Source: Fuscovulum ytuae (GTDB taxonomy: Bacteria; Pseudomonadota; Alphaproteobacteria; Rhodobacterales; Rhodobacteraceae). Taken from it: a stretch of 64,000 bases of DNA. Location of the stretch: NCBI RefSeq assembly GCF_029953595.1, contig NZ_CP124535.1, positions 186,001 through 250,000 of the forward strand. The letters are read 5' to 3'. Both the position numbers and the translations under genes were made by a program. Of the stretch, positions 16,959 to 26,383 are shown in pieces. The first letter of the stretch is position 1. Every line of letters begins with the position of its first letter. The notes beneath the pieces are model-generated. The model did not search any database. It saw nothing but the letters and a program-made list of their open reading frames with translations, and was not told where the DNA came from.

Positions 16959-19049
16959 TTATGGCGTGAGATGGGTGGCAGGCATCAACTCTGCGATCTC
17001 GCGCCGGAAGGAGAGGGCATCACCAAGCGGCGGAGCATCCAGTTCTTCGGCATAGCGGCGGCCTGCATAGGTGGCCCATGCTATCGGGCCGGGGGCTGCT
17101 GCATCGCCGATCAGCTTGATCGACGCGATCCCCGCCCCCTGCCAATCCTGAGCCCGCAGCGCGTGGTAAAGCGCGTCTTCCGGTCGGCGGGAGGTGACCA
17201 TGAGGACGGCATCGCAGTCAAGCGTGGTGGTCTTGCCGCTCCACAGACAGGTCAGGTCGGCGGCGTTGGCGTGGATCGTGTCAGGGGCGTGGGACAGGTG
17301 GATGGTCACGCCAAGATCGGCAAGGCGGCGCTGGATGGTGGCCTGTTCCAGCGTGTTGTCGGTCCATTCCGCAACCTTGACGGCGGGGGTGACGAAATGC
17401 ACGCGGCAGCCGCGCGCGACCAGCAGTTCGGCAAGCACGGACCCCATGTAGAAATGATCGTCATCGTAAAGAAGGACGGTGCCCCCCATGGGACCTTCCC
17501 CCGCCATCAGGTCATCGGGCGTGAAGATCGGCATCGCCGCATCGGTGGGGATTGGGTGCAGATGCAGCCTTGCCACGGCGTCGCGCCGCCAATGGCATCC
17601 CGTGGCGATGGCGACGTGCTGGATGCCGAAACCAAGGATGTCGTCGGCGGTCAGGCGGCTGTCGAGATAGGTCTGCACATTGGGCATCGGCGCGATCTGA
17701 CCCGTACGGTAATCGGCCACGCGGCCCCAAGCGGACAGGCCGGGAAGCAGCCGTTCCCGCGCCACACGGCCCCCCAGAACGGTGCCCGCCTCGGCCAGCG
17801 TCACCTGATAGCCGCGCTTGCCAAGGATATGGGCCGCCTCGAGCCCCGCAGGGCCCGCGCCAACGATCAGCACGCTCTCCGACGCGCCCTTGGGATGCAT
17901 CCGTTCAGGATGCCAGCCTTTGCGCCATTCCTCCATGAAGGCGGTGTTTTGGGTGCAGCGGCTGATGCCTTGGGTCATGTCGCCGGAAACGCAGATGTTG
18001 CAGCCGATGCATTCGCGGATGTCGTCGAAACGGCCTTCCTCGATCTTCTTGGGCAGGAAAGGGTCTGCGATAGAGGGGCGGGCGGCCCCGATGAAATCAA
18101 GGATACCCGCCTTGATCTGCCGCACCATGGCATCGGCGCTGGTGAAGCGGCCCACGCCCACCACGGGTTTCGAGGTCAGCTCCTTGATCCCCTTGACCAG
18201 ATCCTCCTGCGCGCCTTCGGGTTTGAAGCGCGAGGTGCCAGAGCAGGCCTCCCACGTGCCTTGGGCCAGATCCCAGATATCGGGCAGGTCGCCATGCATT
18301 GCGATGAAATCGCGCAGTTCGGCGTTGGAAAAGCCCATCTCGCCCGCCTCGTGCAGCGACAGGCGGAGGGAGATGGCCATGTCTCCCTTCGTTTCTTCGC
18401 GCGCCTCTTCCACGATCTCGCGCAGAAAGCGCGCGCGGTTTTCAAGGCTGCCGCCATATTCATCGGTTCGATGGTTGGTGTTGCGCGACAGGAAATGTTG
18501 CAGGATGCCAAAGCCATGTGCGCCATAAAGGCAGATCAGGTCGAAGCCAGCGGTCTGGCTGCGGCGAAAGGCATTGCGGAACCAGCGGCGCAGGTCGCGG
18601 ATATCCTCGCGGTCCATGGTGCGGGCTTGTACGGGATCGGAGGTGAAGGTCAGGATTGGCCCGCCCGTCACGGCCAATGGCACCTCGCGCGAATAGAGGT
18701 TGGGGCCGTTGATGCCGGAATAGGCCAGCTGGATGCCCGCCAAGGCGCCATGGCTTTTCATCGCTTCGGCCATCCGGGCCAAGGCGGGGATGTCGCGGTC
18801 ATCCCAGAGATGCTGTTCGATGAAGGGGGTGATTTCGGATGTTGGGTGAATTTCGGTCTGTTCGGTGAAGATCACGCCCCAGCCACCTTCGGCCTTGGTC
18901 CGGCGCATCTCGACCACGGCAGAGGGGTCGCGATAGCCGCCGCCGTTGCAGTGCGGCACTTGGTAAAAGCGGTTCTTGGCAACCTTCGGCCCGATGCGGA
19001 CGGGTTCGAAGAGGATGTCATAGCGGCTGTCGCGGGTGTCTTTGGGCAT
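16959..19049 (-). CDS. dgcA: DgcA-like dimethylglycine/dimethylamine dehydrogenase-family flavoprotein
   Basis: The 696-aa protein matches trimethylamine-dehydrogenase architecture. It has an FMN barrel with NRFYQVPHCNGGG, whose Cys is the site of 6-S-cysteinyl-FMN in that family. The 4Fe-4S loop CIGCNICVSGDMTQGISRC has the family spacing C-x2-C-x2-C-x11-C, and a dinucleotide-binding domain follows (VLIVGAGPAGLEAAHILG). Where TMA dehydrogenase has Tyr60 (TEYCS) this has TEQTE, the Gln typical of dimethyl substrates. Roseobacter proteins of this type are named DgcA, but the neighbours are a polyamine-type transporter and a nitrilase, so dimethylglycine is uncertain. GAGG upstream fixes the ATG at 19049. 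Confidence 0.82.
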   Translation of the reverse strand: MPKDTRDSRYDILFEPVRIGPKVAKNRFYQVPHCNGGGYRDPSAVVEMRRTKAEGGWGVIFTEQTEIHPTSEITPFIEQHLWDDRDIPALARMAEAMKSHGALAGIQLAYSGINGPNLYSREVPLAVTGGPILTFTSDPVQARTMDREDIRDLRRWFRNAFRRSQTAGFDLICLYGAHGFGILQHFLSRNTNHRTDEYGGSLENRARFLREIVEEAREETKGDMAISLRLSLHEAGEMGFSNAELRDFIAMHGDLPDIWDLAQGTWEACSGTSRFKPEGAQEDLVKGIKELTSKPVVGVGRFTSADAMVRQIKAGILDFIGAARPSIADPFLPKKIEEGRFDDIRECIGCNICVSGDMTQGISRCTQNTAFMEEWRKGWHPERMHPKGASESVLIVGAGPAGLEAAHILGKRGYQVTLAEAGTVLGGRVARERLLPGLSAWGRVADYRTGQIAPMPNVQTYLDSRLTADDILGFGIQHVAIATGCHWRRDAVARLHLHPIPTDAAMPIFTPDDLMAGEGPMGGTVLLYDDDHFYMGSVLAELLVARGCRVHFVTPAVKVAEWTDNTLEQATIQRRLADLGVTIHLSHAPDTIHANAADLTCLWSGKTTTLDCDAVLMVTSRRPEDALYHALRAQDWQGAGIASIKLIGDAAAPGPIAWATYAGRRYAEELDAPPLGDALSFRREIAELMPATHLTP

Positions 19050-19059
19050 AAGGCGGGCC

Positions 19060-19824
19060 TCAGATCGGGCGGTAATCAATCAATTGGGTCTGCATCAGCG
19101 CGGGGTCCGGCTGGCGGTCGATATCGGCAACCAGCAGGGCAGGGCCGGGGCCCGCGGCAGCAAGGACGGCCGCATCGGGTGCCGCGATGACAGAGGCGCC
19201 GCAATAGGCGATATCGCCTTCTGTGCCGCAGTAATTGGCATAGACGATGGTCACGCCGTGGTTGATCGCATGGGCCGGCACGACCAGACGGCTGACATGG
19301 GTGTTGGGTTCGGGGTTTGCGGTGGGCACAAGGATCAGGTCGGCCCCCATCTCGGCAAGGCTGCGCACCAATGGCGCGAATTCAATGTCATAGCAGATGA
19401 GTAGGGCCGCCCGGATGCCGCCCAGATCAAAGACCGATACGGCATCGCCAGGGGCGTAGATGGATTTTTCGCGCGGGCCGAAGAGTTGGACCTTGCGGTA
19501 ATGACCGATCTCGCGGCCTGCCGCATCGAGGGCGATGGCAGAGTTATAGATGCGCTCGCCGTCCCGCTCGGCATAGCCGATAACGATGCCGCAGCCATGG
19601 CTTTGGGCCAGCGCGGCAAGGCGTTGGTGCCAAGGTCCGCCACGCAGCTGCGCATGGGCGGGAATATCGGGTTGGTTGTAGCCGGGCAAGAATACCTCGG
19701 GCGCGACAAGGGTGATTGCCCCCATGGCCGCGGCGGCACGCAAGGCGGCGTCGAGGGCGGCGAAGGCCGCCTCGTCCGATCCATCGGGCGAAGGGCCTTG
19801 CCAGAGGGCGATGGGAAAGGACAT
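19060..19824 (-). CDS. Nitrilase-superfamily amidohydrolase
   Basis: This 254-aa protein has the Glu-Lys-Cys catalytic triad of carbon-nitrogen hydrolases: E in LVAPEVFLPGYN, K in HYRKVQLFG, and the Cys in LLICYDIEF. It is cytoplasmic and hydrolyses an amide, carbamoyl or nitrile group. It lies 10 bp before dgcA and after potD, so the natural substrate is probably an amide derived from an imported amine; N-carbamoylputrescine amidase-like chemistry is one option. GGAG supports the ATG. Confidence 0.87.
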   Translation of the reverse strand: MSFPIALWQGPSPDGSDEAAFAALDAALRAAAAMGAITLVAPEVFLPGYNQPDIPAHAQLRGGPWHQRLAALAQSHGCGIVIGYAERDGERIYNSAIALDAAGREIGHYRKVQLFGPREKSIYAPGDAVSVFDLGGIRAALLICYDIEFAPLVRSLAEMGADLILVPTANPEPNTHVSRLVVPAHAINHGVTIVYANYCGTEGDIAYCGASVIAAPDAAVLAAAGPGPALLVADIDRQPDPALMQTQLIDYRPI

Positions 19825-19853
19825 CGGGTCTCCTGCACCGGGATGGGGGGAGT

Positions 19854-19875
19854 GGGGGGCCAGATGCGGCCCCCC
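19854..19875 (-). promoter_or_regulatory. Hairpin between potD and the nitrilase gene
   Basis: GGGGGGCC (19854-19861) and GGCCCCCC (19868-19875) form a perfect 8-bp stem in the 61-bp gap after potD. There is no T-tract. Hairpins after binding-protein genes commonly stabilise their mRNA or partly stop read-through, which would lower nitrilase and dgcA expression. Confidence 0.55.
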
Positions 19876-19885
19876 GCGCGTTTCG

Positions 19886-20914
19886 TCACTTTTTCAGGTT
19901 GGTCCAGATCGCGTCGTAGAATTGCTGGGTTTCCTGATCGCAGACCTGAATGAAGCTGCCAGCCGGGGCATCGGCGGGCGGGTTGTTTTCGGGGCTGCTC
20001 TTGATCGCGTCATCAAGGAAGGGTTCGACCCCCGACACGCCCGAGATATAGGCGGCATAGTTCGTCACCGCCGCGGAATTTTCCGGCTGAAGCAGGAAGT
20101 TCATGAATTTCAGCGCATTCTCGCGGTTGGGCGCGTCCTTCAGCAGAACGACGTTATCCATCCAGACGACATAGCCTTCCTTGGGATAGGCATATTCGAC
20201 ATTCGCCCCTTCAGCGCGGGCCTTGGCGGAAAAGCCGTTGAAGATCATCCCCGCCGCCGCATCGCCCGACACCAGCACATCCTTGGCCGTATCCGACCCG
20301 AAAGAGGCCCAATGCTGCTTGGCGTTGATCAGCATGTCATTCAGCGCCTTGAGCTGTTCCTTATCCTGCGAACATTGCGGGATGCCCAGATAGAGGGAGC
20401 CAAGCGCCAGCACCTCGCCCTGGCTGTCGAGGACGTTGATCTTGCCCTGCAATTCGGCGGGCGGATCGAAGATCATGGCCAGCGTGTTGATATCGCCCTG
20501 ATAGACATCGCGGTTCACCGAAAAAGCGGTGGAACCCCACTGGTAGGGGATGGAGGATTGGCGACCCGGATCGAAGGGCACGTCCATCCATTGCGGGGCG
20601 ATATTGCCGAAATTGGGCAGATCCTCGGGGGCGAAAGTATCCAGCAGGCCTTCGCCCTTCATGATGGCGACCATGTAGTCGGTGGGCACGGCCACGTCAT
20701 ATTGGCCCATCTTCCCGGCTTTCAGCGCGGCGAGCATGGCTTCGTTGCTGTCAAAGGTGTCGATCGTCACGGTGATCCCGGTTTCGGCGGTGAATTTATC
20801 CACCAGTTCCTGGGGGATGTATTCGAACCAGTGATAGACCGAGAGGTTGCCTTCGGCCTGCGCCGCCCCGGAAAGAAGCGCAAAGGCGGTGGCGGTGGTG
20901 AGTAGCTTTTTCAT
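19886..20914 (-). CDS. potD: Spermidine/putrescine ABC transporter substrate-binding protein
   Basis: The 342-aa periplasmic protein has signal peptide MKKLLTTATAFALLSGAAQA and mature start EGNLSVYHWFEYIPQELVD, the PotD/PotF signature region. Conserved blocks are PTDYMVAIM, YQWGSTAFSVN and MIFNGFSAKA. It captures a polyamine-like cation for the PotABC pump. GGGAG precedes the ATG. It is the fourth gene of potABCD. Confidence 0.9.
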   Translation of the reverse strand: MKKLLTTATAFALLSGAAQAEGNLSVYHWFEYIPQELVDKFTAETGITVTIDTFDSNEAMLAALKAGKMGQYDVAVPTDYMVAIMKGEGLLDTFAPEDLPNFGNIAPQWMDVPFDPGRQSSIPYQWGSTAFSVNRDVYQGDINTLAMIFDPPAELQGKINVLDSQGEVLALGSLYLGIPQCSQDKEQLKALNDMLINAKQHWASFGSDTAKDVLVSGDAAAGMIFNGFSAKARAEGANVEYAYPKEGYVVWMDNVVLLKDAPNRENALKFMNFLLQPENSAAVTNYAAYISGVSGVEPFLDDAIKSSPENNPPADAPAGSFIQVCDQETQQFYDAIWTNLKK

Positions 20915-20932
20915 GGATGACTCCCGTTGGGT

Positions 20933-21736
20933 TCAGGATCGGGTTCTTTGCCCGATGCGGTTGACGAGGTAGGACAGCGTCACAAGGATCACGGATACGG
21001 CCAGCAACATGGTGGAAATTGCCATGATGTTGGGTTTGATCCCCTGCTTGACCGATCCGAAGATGGCGGTGGGCAGGGTCTCCATCCCGGCACCCTTGAC
21101 GAAATTGGTGATGATGAAGTCGTCAAGCGAGATGATGAAGGCCAGAAGAAAGCCCGACAGGATGCCGGGCATCATCAGCGGCAGCAGGATCAGGCGGAAG
21201 GCCTGTGCCCGGCTGGCATAAAGGTCGCGCGCCGCCTGTTCATAGGTGTCTTCGATCCCCTGCAGCCGGGCCGCGATGGGCAGATAGGCAAAGGGGATGC
21301 AGAAGGTGATATGGGCGATCAGGATCGTCAGGTATCCGGTCGTCAGCCCGATTGTGGAAAAGAAGATCAGGCAGGCCACAGCCACGACGATTTCAGGCAC
21401 CATCAGGGGCAGGTTGATCAGGGCGAAAGTCGCCGATTTCCCTCGGAACCGCCCGCCCCGGATCATCGCCACGGCCGCGGCCACGGCGATGGCGGTGGCG
21501 GTGGTGGCGGCAAGAACGGCGATGGTGATGGAATTCCACGCCGCCGCCTTGAAGCGCGGCGCTTCCGGTCCAGTGAAGACATCCGCATACCAGCGCCAAG
21601 AGAAACCGCCCCATGTGGTGATGGAGGTGGATCCGTTGAAGGAATAGATCATCACCACGATCAGCGGCGCATAAAGGATGACAAGGCAGGCCACCGCCAT
21701 GGGCAGAAAGCCGGGATAGTGGCGCACGCCCTTCAT
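20933..21736 (-). CDS. potC: Polyamine-type ABC transporter permease (PotC)
   Basis: This 267-aa membrane protein has six predicted helices and the permease EAA loop ([30 protein letters not shown]). It forms the channel with PotB. Its start overlaps the potB stop by 4 bp, which indicates translational coupling, and 18 bp separate it from potD. Confidence 0.9.
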   Translation of the reverse strand: MKGVRHYPGFLPMAVACLVILYAPLIVVMIYSFNGSTSITTWGGFSWRWYADVFTGPEAPRFKAAAWNSITIAVLAATTATAIAVAAAVAMIRGGRFRGKSATFALINLPLMVPEIVVAVACLIFFSTIGLTTGYLTILIAHITFCIPFAYLPIAARLQGIEDTYEQAARDLYASRAQAFRLILLPLMMPGILSGFLLAFIISLDDFIITNFVKGAGMETLPTAIFGSVKQGIKPNIMAISTMLLAVSVILVTLSYLVNRIGQRTRS

Positions 21737-22653
21737 CGCGCCTCCTCTTTCGCCTGCGCGCGGGCGTAGATCATCAGCACGATCAGGACGAGGGTCATCA
21801 GGATCATCGCCGCCGCCGCGCCAAAGGGCCAGTTGCCCTGCGATCCGCGGAATTGTTCGTCGATCAACGAGCCGATCATGAAGGTCTTGGCGCCCCCCAG
21901 CAGGTCGGGCGCAAGAAAGGCGCCGAGCGAGGGAACAAAGACAAGGATGCAGCCTGCGATGATGCCGGGTTTCACCACCGGCAGCACAATCTCGCGCAGG
22001 GTGACCCAGCGAGAGGCGTACAAGTCTGCCGCCGCCTCTGACAGGGCGAAGTTATAGCGTTCCACGGCAGCATAGATCGGAAGCACCATGAAGGGCAGGT
22101 AGCTGTAGAACAGGCCCAACTGCACGGCGAGGTTGGTGTTCACCAAGGGAAGCGGGTCCGAGATGAGCCCGATGGACATCAGGCTTTCGTTCAGGGGCCC
22201 GTTTTCGCGGATCAGGAATTTCAGGCTGACCGTGCGGATCAGCAGGTTCACCCAATAGGGGATCGTGACCAGAAAGAGCCAGACCGCCCGCGCTTTGGGG
22301 GGCCGTGTCGCGATGAACCAAGCGGTGGGAAAACCCACGATCAGGCAGATCAGCGTGGCAAGTGCTGCCTGCCAGATCGACCGCCAGAAGATGGTGATAT
22401 AGGTCCATTCGATGGTGGGCGGTTCATCCCCGAAAAGGCCCCGGTTCAGAAAGAACTGGTCATAGGCGGCCAGCGTGAAATCCCAGATCACGCCGCCCCG
22501 GAATTCCTTGGTCAGGAAGGAATAGACGGCCATCAAAAGGACGGGCAGCACGAGGAAGATGCCGATCATCGCCCATGTCGGCAGGAGAAGCGGCCCCACA
22601 AGGCCACGATAGCCCGTACCATTGCCTTTGGGCGGGGGCGTGATCCCGGCCAT
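21733..22653 (-). CDS. potB: Polyamine-type ABC transporter permease (PotB)
   Basis: This 306-aa permease has six helices. The EAA loop is the segment [19 protein letters not shown], before the last helices. A large periplasmic loop follows the first helix, as in PotB/PotH. It begins within the last base of potA and overlaps potC by 4 bp, so it belongs to a tightly coupled operon. Confidence 0.9.
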   Translation of the reverse strand: MAGITPPPKGNGTGYRGLVGPLLLPTWAMIGIFLVLPVLLMAVYSFLTKEFRGGVIWDFTLAAYDQFFLNRGLFGDEPPTIEWTYITIFWRSIWQAALATLICLIVGFPTAWFIATRPPKARAVWLFLVTIPYWVNLLIRTVSLKFLIRENGPLNESLMSIGLISDPLPLVNTNLAVQLGLFYSYLPFMVLPIYAAVERYNFALSEAAADLYASRWVTLREIVLPVVKPGIIAGCILVFVPSLGAFLAPDLLGGAKTFMIGSLIDEQFRGSQGNWPFGAAAAMILMTLVLIVLMIYARAQAKEEAR

Positions 22654-23708
22654 CAGTCGGCCAGAAGGCGGGCCGCGCCTTCCTCCAGATGCAGAGCGAC
22701 GGCGCTGCCGGGGGCGGGGATTTCGGTGCGGGCCGAGTTTTGCAGGCGCACATGAAATTCCTCACCCGTGGGCAGGCGGGTCAGAAGTTGCAGGTCCGTG
22801 CCCAGATAGACCACGCGATCCACCACTGCCGTCAGATCGCCCTCTATGGCTAGCGACAGACGTTCGGGCCGGATCGACAAATGATGCTTGCCCGGCCCGT
22901 TTCCAGCAGCGGCACAGGTGATGGCATGGCCGCCGGGCAGGATGACATGGGCGGTGTCGCCTTCGACTCGGTCCACCATCACCTCCAGAAGGTTCGTCTC
23001 ACCGATGAAATCGGCCACGAAACGGTTCAACGGCGCCTCATAGATATCGCGCGCCGTTCCGATCTGCTGCACCCTGCCTTGGGACATGACGGCGATCCGG
23101 TCCGACATCGTCAACGCTTCTTCTTGGTCATGGGTGACGAAGATGAAGGTGATGCCTGTCTGTTCCTGAAGGGTCTTCAACTCTACCCGCATGGCCTGCC
23201 GCAACTTCAGGTCCAACGCGGAAAGCGGTTCATCCAGAAGCAGAACCTTGGGTTCCGGGGCCAAGGCGCGGGCCAAGGCAACGCGCTGCTGCTGGCCCCC
23301 CGAAAGCTGTGACGGCAGGCGATCGGCAAAAGCAGAAAGGTGGACCATTTCCAGCATCCGGCCCGCGCGGGCGGTGCGTTCGGACAGGCCTACCCCCTTC
23401 ATCTTCAGCCCGAAGGCCACATTTTCCAGCACGGTCATGTGTGGGAAAAGGGCGTATTGCTGGAACACGGTATTGACGGGGCGGTGGTTTGGTTCCAGCC
23501 CGGCGATATTCTGGCCGAACAGATGGATTTCGCCTTCGGTCACATCCTCGAACCCCGCGATGCAGCGCAGAAGCGTGGTCTTTCCGCAGCCGGAAGGGCC
23601 AAGCAGGGTGAAGAATTCATTATCCGCGATGGCAAGCGATACGCCGTGCAGCGCGGTGGCGGTGCCATAGCGCTTGACCACGGAACGGATGTCGATGGCA
23701 GTTGACAT
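22653..23708 (-). CDS. potA: Polyamine-type ABC transporter ATPase (PotA)
   Basis: This 351-aa ATPase shows Walker [14 protein letters not shown]-loop QQYALFPH, signature [16 protein letters not shown] and Walker [13 protein letters not shown], then switch His [10 protein letters not shown]-terminal TOBE domain ([12 protein letters not shown]) follows. It is the first gene of the operon potA-potB-potC-potD-nitrilase-dgcA and is divergent from the LuxR gene across a palindrome. Confidence 0.93.
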   Translation of the reverse strand: MSTAIDIRSVVKRYGTATALHGVSLAIADNEFFTLLGPSGCGKTTLLRCIAGFEDVTEGEIHLFGQNIAGLEPNHRPVNTVFQQYALFPHMTVLENVAFGLKMKGVGLSERTARAGRMLEMVHLSAFADRLPSQLSGGQQQRVALARALAPEPKVLLLDEPLSALDLKLRQAMRVELKTLQEQTGITFIFVTHDQEEALTMSDRIAVMSQGRVQQIGTARDIYEAPLNRFVADFIGETNLLEVMVDRVEGDTAHVILPGGHAITCAAAGNGPGKHHLSIRPERLSLAIEGDLTAVVDRVVYLGTDLQLLTRLPTGEEFHVRLQNSARTEIPAPGSAVALHLEEGAARLLAD

Positions 23709-23759
23709 GCGGCCCCATACCCCTTGCAGTATGAGGGAAGGTTAAGTTTGGCCCGCGCG

Positions 23760-23775
23760 GGGGGTATATACCCCC
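23760..23775. promoter_or_regulatory. Perfect 16-bp palindrome in the potA/luxR divergent promoter
   Basis: GGGGGTATATACCCCC lies in the 78-bp gap between potA and the LuxR gene, only 11 bp before the regulator start. A related half (CATACCCC) occurs at about 23716-23723 and ATGAGGG at 23731. It is likely an operator for autoregulation, though the factor is unproven. Confidence 0.6.
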
Positions 23776-23786
23776 AGAGAGGTATG

Positions 23787-24578
23787 ATGCATCCGCTGCC
23801 CAACAGCGCCGAGGGACAATTGGCCCAAGTCATCCGCCGCATCGGCGGGGCGGGTTTTGAGGGCGCGTTGCAGGATTGGTTCCGCCGCTGTGTGGCACCC
23901 GACAACCTGATCATCCTTGCCTATCGCGATGCTGGGCCGCCGCAGGTTCTGTTTCGCCAATCGGACCAGCCGCAGGTCTTTTCGCAACTCGACAGCACCT
24001 ATCTGGCGGGGGCCTATCTTCTGGACCCTTATCACGACCTACATGTCAGCCGGGTTCCGGCGGGGGCTTATCGGTTGCGCGACGTGGCCCCCGATGCTTT
24101 TCACCGCAGTCGGTATTTCCGCGAATATTACCAGCAAACGACACTGGTGGATGAGATCACCTTCGTCCTTTACCCGGTGGCGGATGTGTCCCTTAACATC
24201 TGCCTTGGCCGCGATGCGACCTCGGCCCAGCCCTTTTCGGCCCGCGAGGTGGAGTTGTGCCAGCGCCTTGCCCCGGTGGTGACCGCGCTGGGTGAGGCGC
24301 ATTGGCAGGGGCTGCGCGCCGAACGGGGCGCGGCGGATGATGTGACGACGCAGCTCATGCGTGGGCTGGAAGGTGCGCGGGGGATCCGCCTGTCGCCCCG
24401 GCAGGCGGAAGTTGCTCTTTTGATCCTGCGGGGTCATTCCACCGTGTCCATCGGTTTGCGGCTGGGGGTCAGCGCGCAGACGGTGAAGGTCTTTCGCAAA
24501 CAGCTTTACGCCCGCTGTGGGATCACCTCGCAGGCTGAGCTTTTTGCGCTTTTGCTGCCGCTTCTCGCCACGGGTTAG
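23787..24578 (+). CDS. LuxR-family transcriptional regulator
   Basis: This 263-aa protein has an N-terminal GAF/autoinducer-like region with many aromatic residues (PDNLIILAYRDAGPP, YLLDPYHDLH, RYFREYYQQT). The C-terminal LuxR HTH is LSPRQAEVALLILRGHSTVSIGLRLGVSAQTVKVFRKQLYAR. It lies between the divergent pot operon and a PuuC-like dehydrogenase, so it probably controls amine uptake and oxidation, not quorum sensing. AGAGG precedes tandem ATGs at 23784 and 23787; 23787 gives better spacing. Confidence 0.85.
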   Translation: MHPLPNSAEGQLAQVIRRIGGAGFEGALQDWFRRCVAPDNLIILAYRDAGPPQVLFRQSDQPQVFSQLDSTYLAGAYLLDPYHDLHVSRVPAGAYRLRDVAPDAFHRSRYFREYYQQTTLVDEITFVLYPVADVSLNICLGRDATSAQPFSAREVELCQRLAPVVTALGEAHWQGLRAERGAADDVTTQLMRGLEGARGIRLSPRQAEVALLILRGHSTVSIGLRLGVSAQTVKVFRKQLYARCGITSQAELFALLLPLLATG

Positions 24579-24666
24579 GTTTTTCCGAAGCAGCGGGGCG
24601 GAAATCTGTTGTCACAAGTGGCGGGTGCGGCTGGCAGTTTGGGATTGCGAACAGGGGGGATGGGCT

Positions 24667-26151
24667 ATGGCGGATGGATCGGATTGGCGGGCCTTGGCGG
24701 CAGGGATCGCGCCGCGCACGGGGCTGTGGATCGACGGGCAATGGCAGGAGGCGGCGTCGGGCGCGCGCTTTGCCACGGTGAACCCCGCCAATGGCGCGGT
24801 GCTGGCCGAGGTGGCGCGAGGCGATGCGGCGGATATCGACCGCGCTGTGCAGGCCGCGCGCCGCGCCTTTGACGATGGGCGCTGGTCGCGCAAATCCCCG
24901 GCCGAACGCAAAGAGGTGCTGCTAAAGCTGGCTGCGCTGATCCGGGCCAATGTGCCGGAACTGGCGCTGCTGGATACGTTGGATATGGGGAAACCTATTG
25001 CCGAATCCTCGACCATCGACGCGCCCGGGTCGGCGCATTTCTTTCAGTGGCATGCCGAGGCCATCGACAAAATCTATGACGAGATCGCACCGACAGGCCC
25101 CGGCGATATCGCCATGATCCGGCGCGAGGCGTTGGGGGTGGTGGGGGCGGTTGTGCCGTGGAACTTCCCCCTCGACATGGCGACGTGGAAATTGGCGCCT
25201 GCGCTGGCTGTCGGGAATTCGGTCGTTCTGAAACCGGCGGAACAGTCGCCGCTTTCGGCCCTGCGTCTTGCGGAACTGGCAGCCGAGGCCGGACTGCCAG
25301 AGGGCGTTCTGAACGTTGTGCCGGGCTATGGACATGAGGCGGGGCAGGCCCTGGGCCTGCACGCGGATGTGGATTGCCTTGCCTTCACCGGATCGACCGA
25401 GGTGGGCAAGCTGTTCCAGACCTATGCCGGGCGGTCGAACATGAAACAGGTCTGGCTGGAAACCGGGGGCAAATCACCCAACCTGATCTTCCCCGATGCC
25501 GATCTGGACCGTGCCGCCGACATGGCTGCCTTTGGCATCTTCTTCAATGCGGGCGAGGTTTGCTCTGCCAATTCTCGCCTGCTCGTCCATCGCGACGTGC
25601 ATGACGCGATGGTCGAGCGGCTGGTCGCCCGCGCAGGTGCGGTGGTGCAGGGCGATCCGCTGGATATGGCTACAACGATGGGGCCGATGGTGGATAGCCA
25701 CCATGCAGGCCGGGTGGCCGGTTTCATCGACCGTGCAAGGGGCAGCGGGCGGCTGGTGACAGGGGGCGAAAGGATCTCGCGCCACGGATCGGACGCATGG
25801 ATCACGCCCACGATCTTTGATCGGGTCGACCCAAACTGCGAATTGGCGCGGGAAGAGGTGTTTGGCCCCGTCCTTGCCGTGATCCCCTTCACGGATGAGG
25901 CAGAGGCGGTGCGCATCGCCAATGATACGGCTTATGGGCTTGCCGCATCTGTCTGGACGCGCGACATTGACCGCGCCTTCCGGGTCAGCGCGGCGCTTCG
26001 GGTTGGCACTGTTTCCATCAACACGGTGGATGCGCTTTCGGCGATGACACCCTTTGGCGGGGTAAAGCAATCCGGCTTTGGGCGTGATCTGTCCTTGCAT
26101 AGTTTTGACAAGTACAGTGCATTGAAGACGGTCTGGGTAAAGTTAGGCTGA
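24667..26151 (+). CDS. Aldehyde dehydrogenase, PuuC-like
   Basis: This 494-aa NAD(P)-dependent enzyme shows the substrate-entry motif PWNFPLDMATWK, the NAD fold FTGSTEVGK, catalytic Glu in LETGGKSPNLIF and nucleophile Cys in FFNAGEVCSANSR. Its C-terminus (FGGVKQSGFGRDLSLHSFDKYSALKTVWVKL) resembles gamma-glutamyl-gamma-aminobutyraldehyde dehydrogenase PuuC. It is downstream of the LuxR gene and opposite the pot operon, which fits polyamine-derived aldehyde oxidation. The frame is open upstream to 24517, inside luxR; the ATG at 24667 has a G-rich site. Confidence 0.9.
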   Translation: MADGSDWRALAAGIAPRTGLWIDGQWQEAASGARFATVNPANGAVLAEVARGDAADIDRAVQAARRAFDDGRWSRKSPAERKEVLLKLAALIRANVPELALLDTLDMGKPIAESSTIDAPGSAHFFQWHAEAIDKIYDEIAPTGPGDIAMIRREALGVVGAVVPWNFPLDMATWKLAPALAVGNSVVLKPAEQSPLSALRLAELAAEAGLPEGVLNVVPGYGHEAGQALGLHADVDCLAFTGSTEVGKLFQTYAGRSNMKQVWLETGGKSPNLIFPDADLDRAADMAAFGIFFNAGEVCSANSRLLVHRDVHDAMVERLVARAGAVVQGDPLDMATTMGPMVDSHHAGRVAGFIDRARGSGRLVTGGERISRHGSDAWITPTIFDRVDPNCELAREEVFGPVLAVIPFTDEAEAVRIANDTAYGLAASVWTRDIDRAFRVSAALRVGTVSINTVDALSAMTPFGGVKQSGFGRDLSLHSFDKYSALKTVWVKLG

Positions 26152-26383
26152 CGTTGCGGAAGCCTTTGCGACTCGTTCACAGCTGAGTCTATAAGGTGGC
26201 TATGCCGATCCGTTATGATGAATAGTGCGGTGGGGTTGATTGCCCTGCCTCTGGAAACAAATCGTTCTGATAACTTTTGTCGAAAACTGAAAGCAGTGAT
26301 TGACGCAACGTCACTCCAGCGTCACGCTGTAAGGGTTCACGGGTTGGGGATTATCGGTGGACGGGGCGCTTCGGGGGGTGCCG

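Noticed and set aside
16971-19190. 739-codon open frame on the plus strand
   Set aside because: It is antisense to dgcA and the nitrilase gene; its translation is rich in Gly/His/Arg with no domain, typical of the complementary frame in high-GC DNA.
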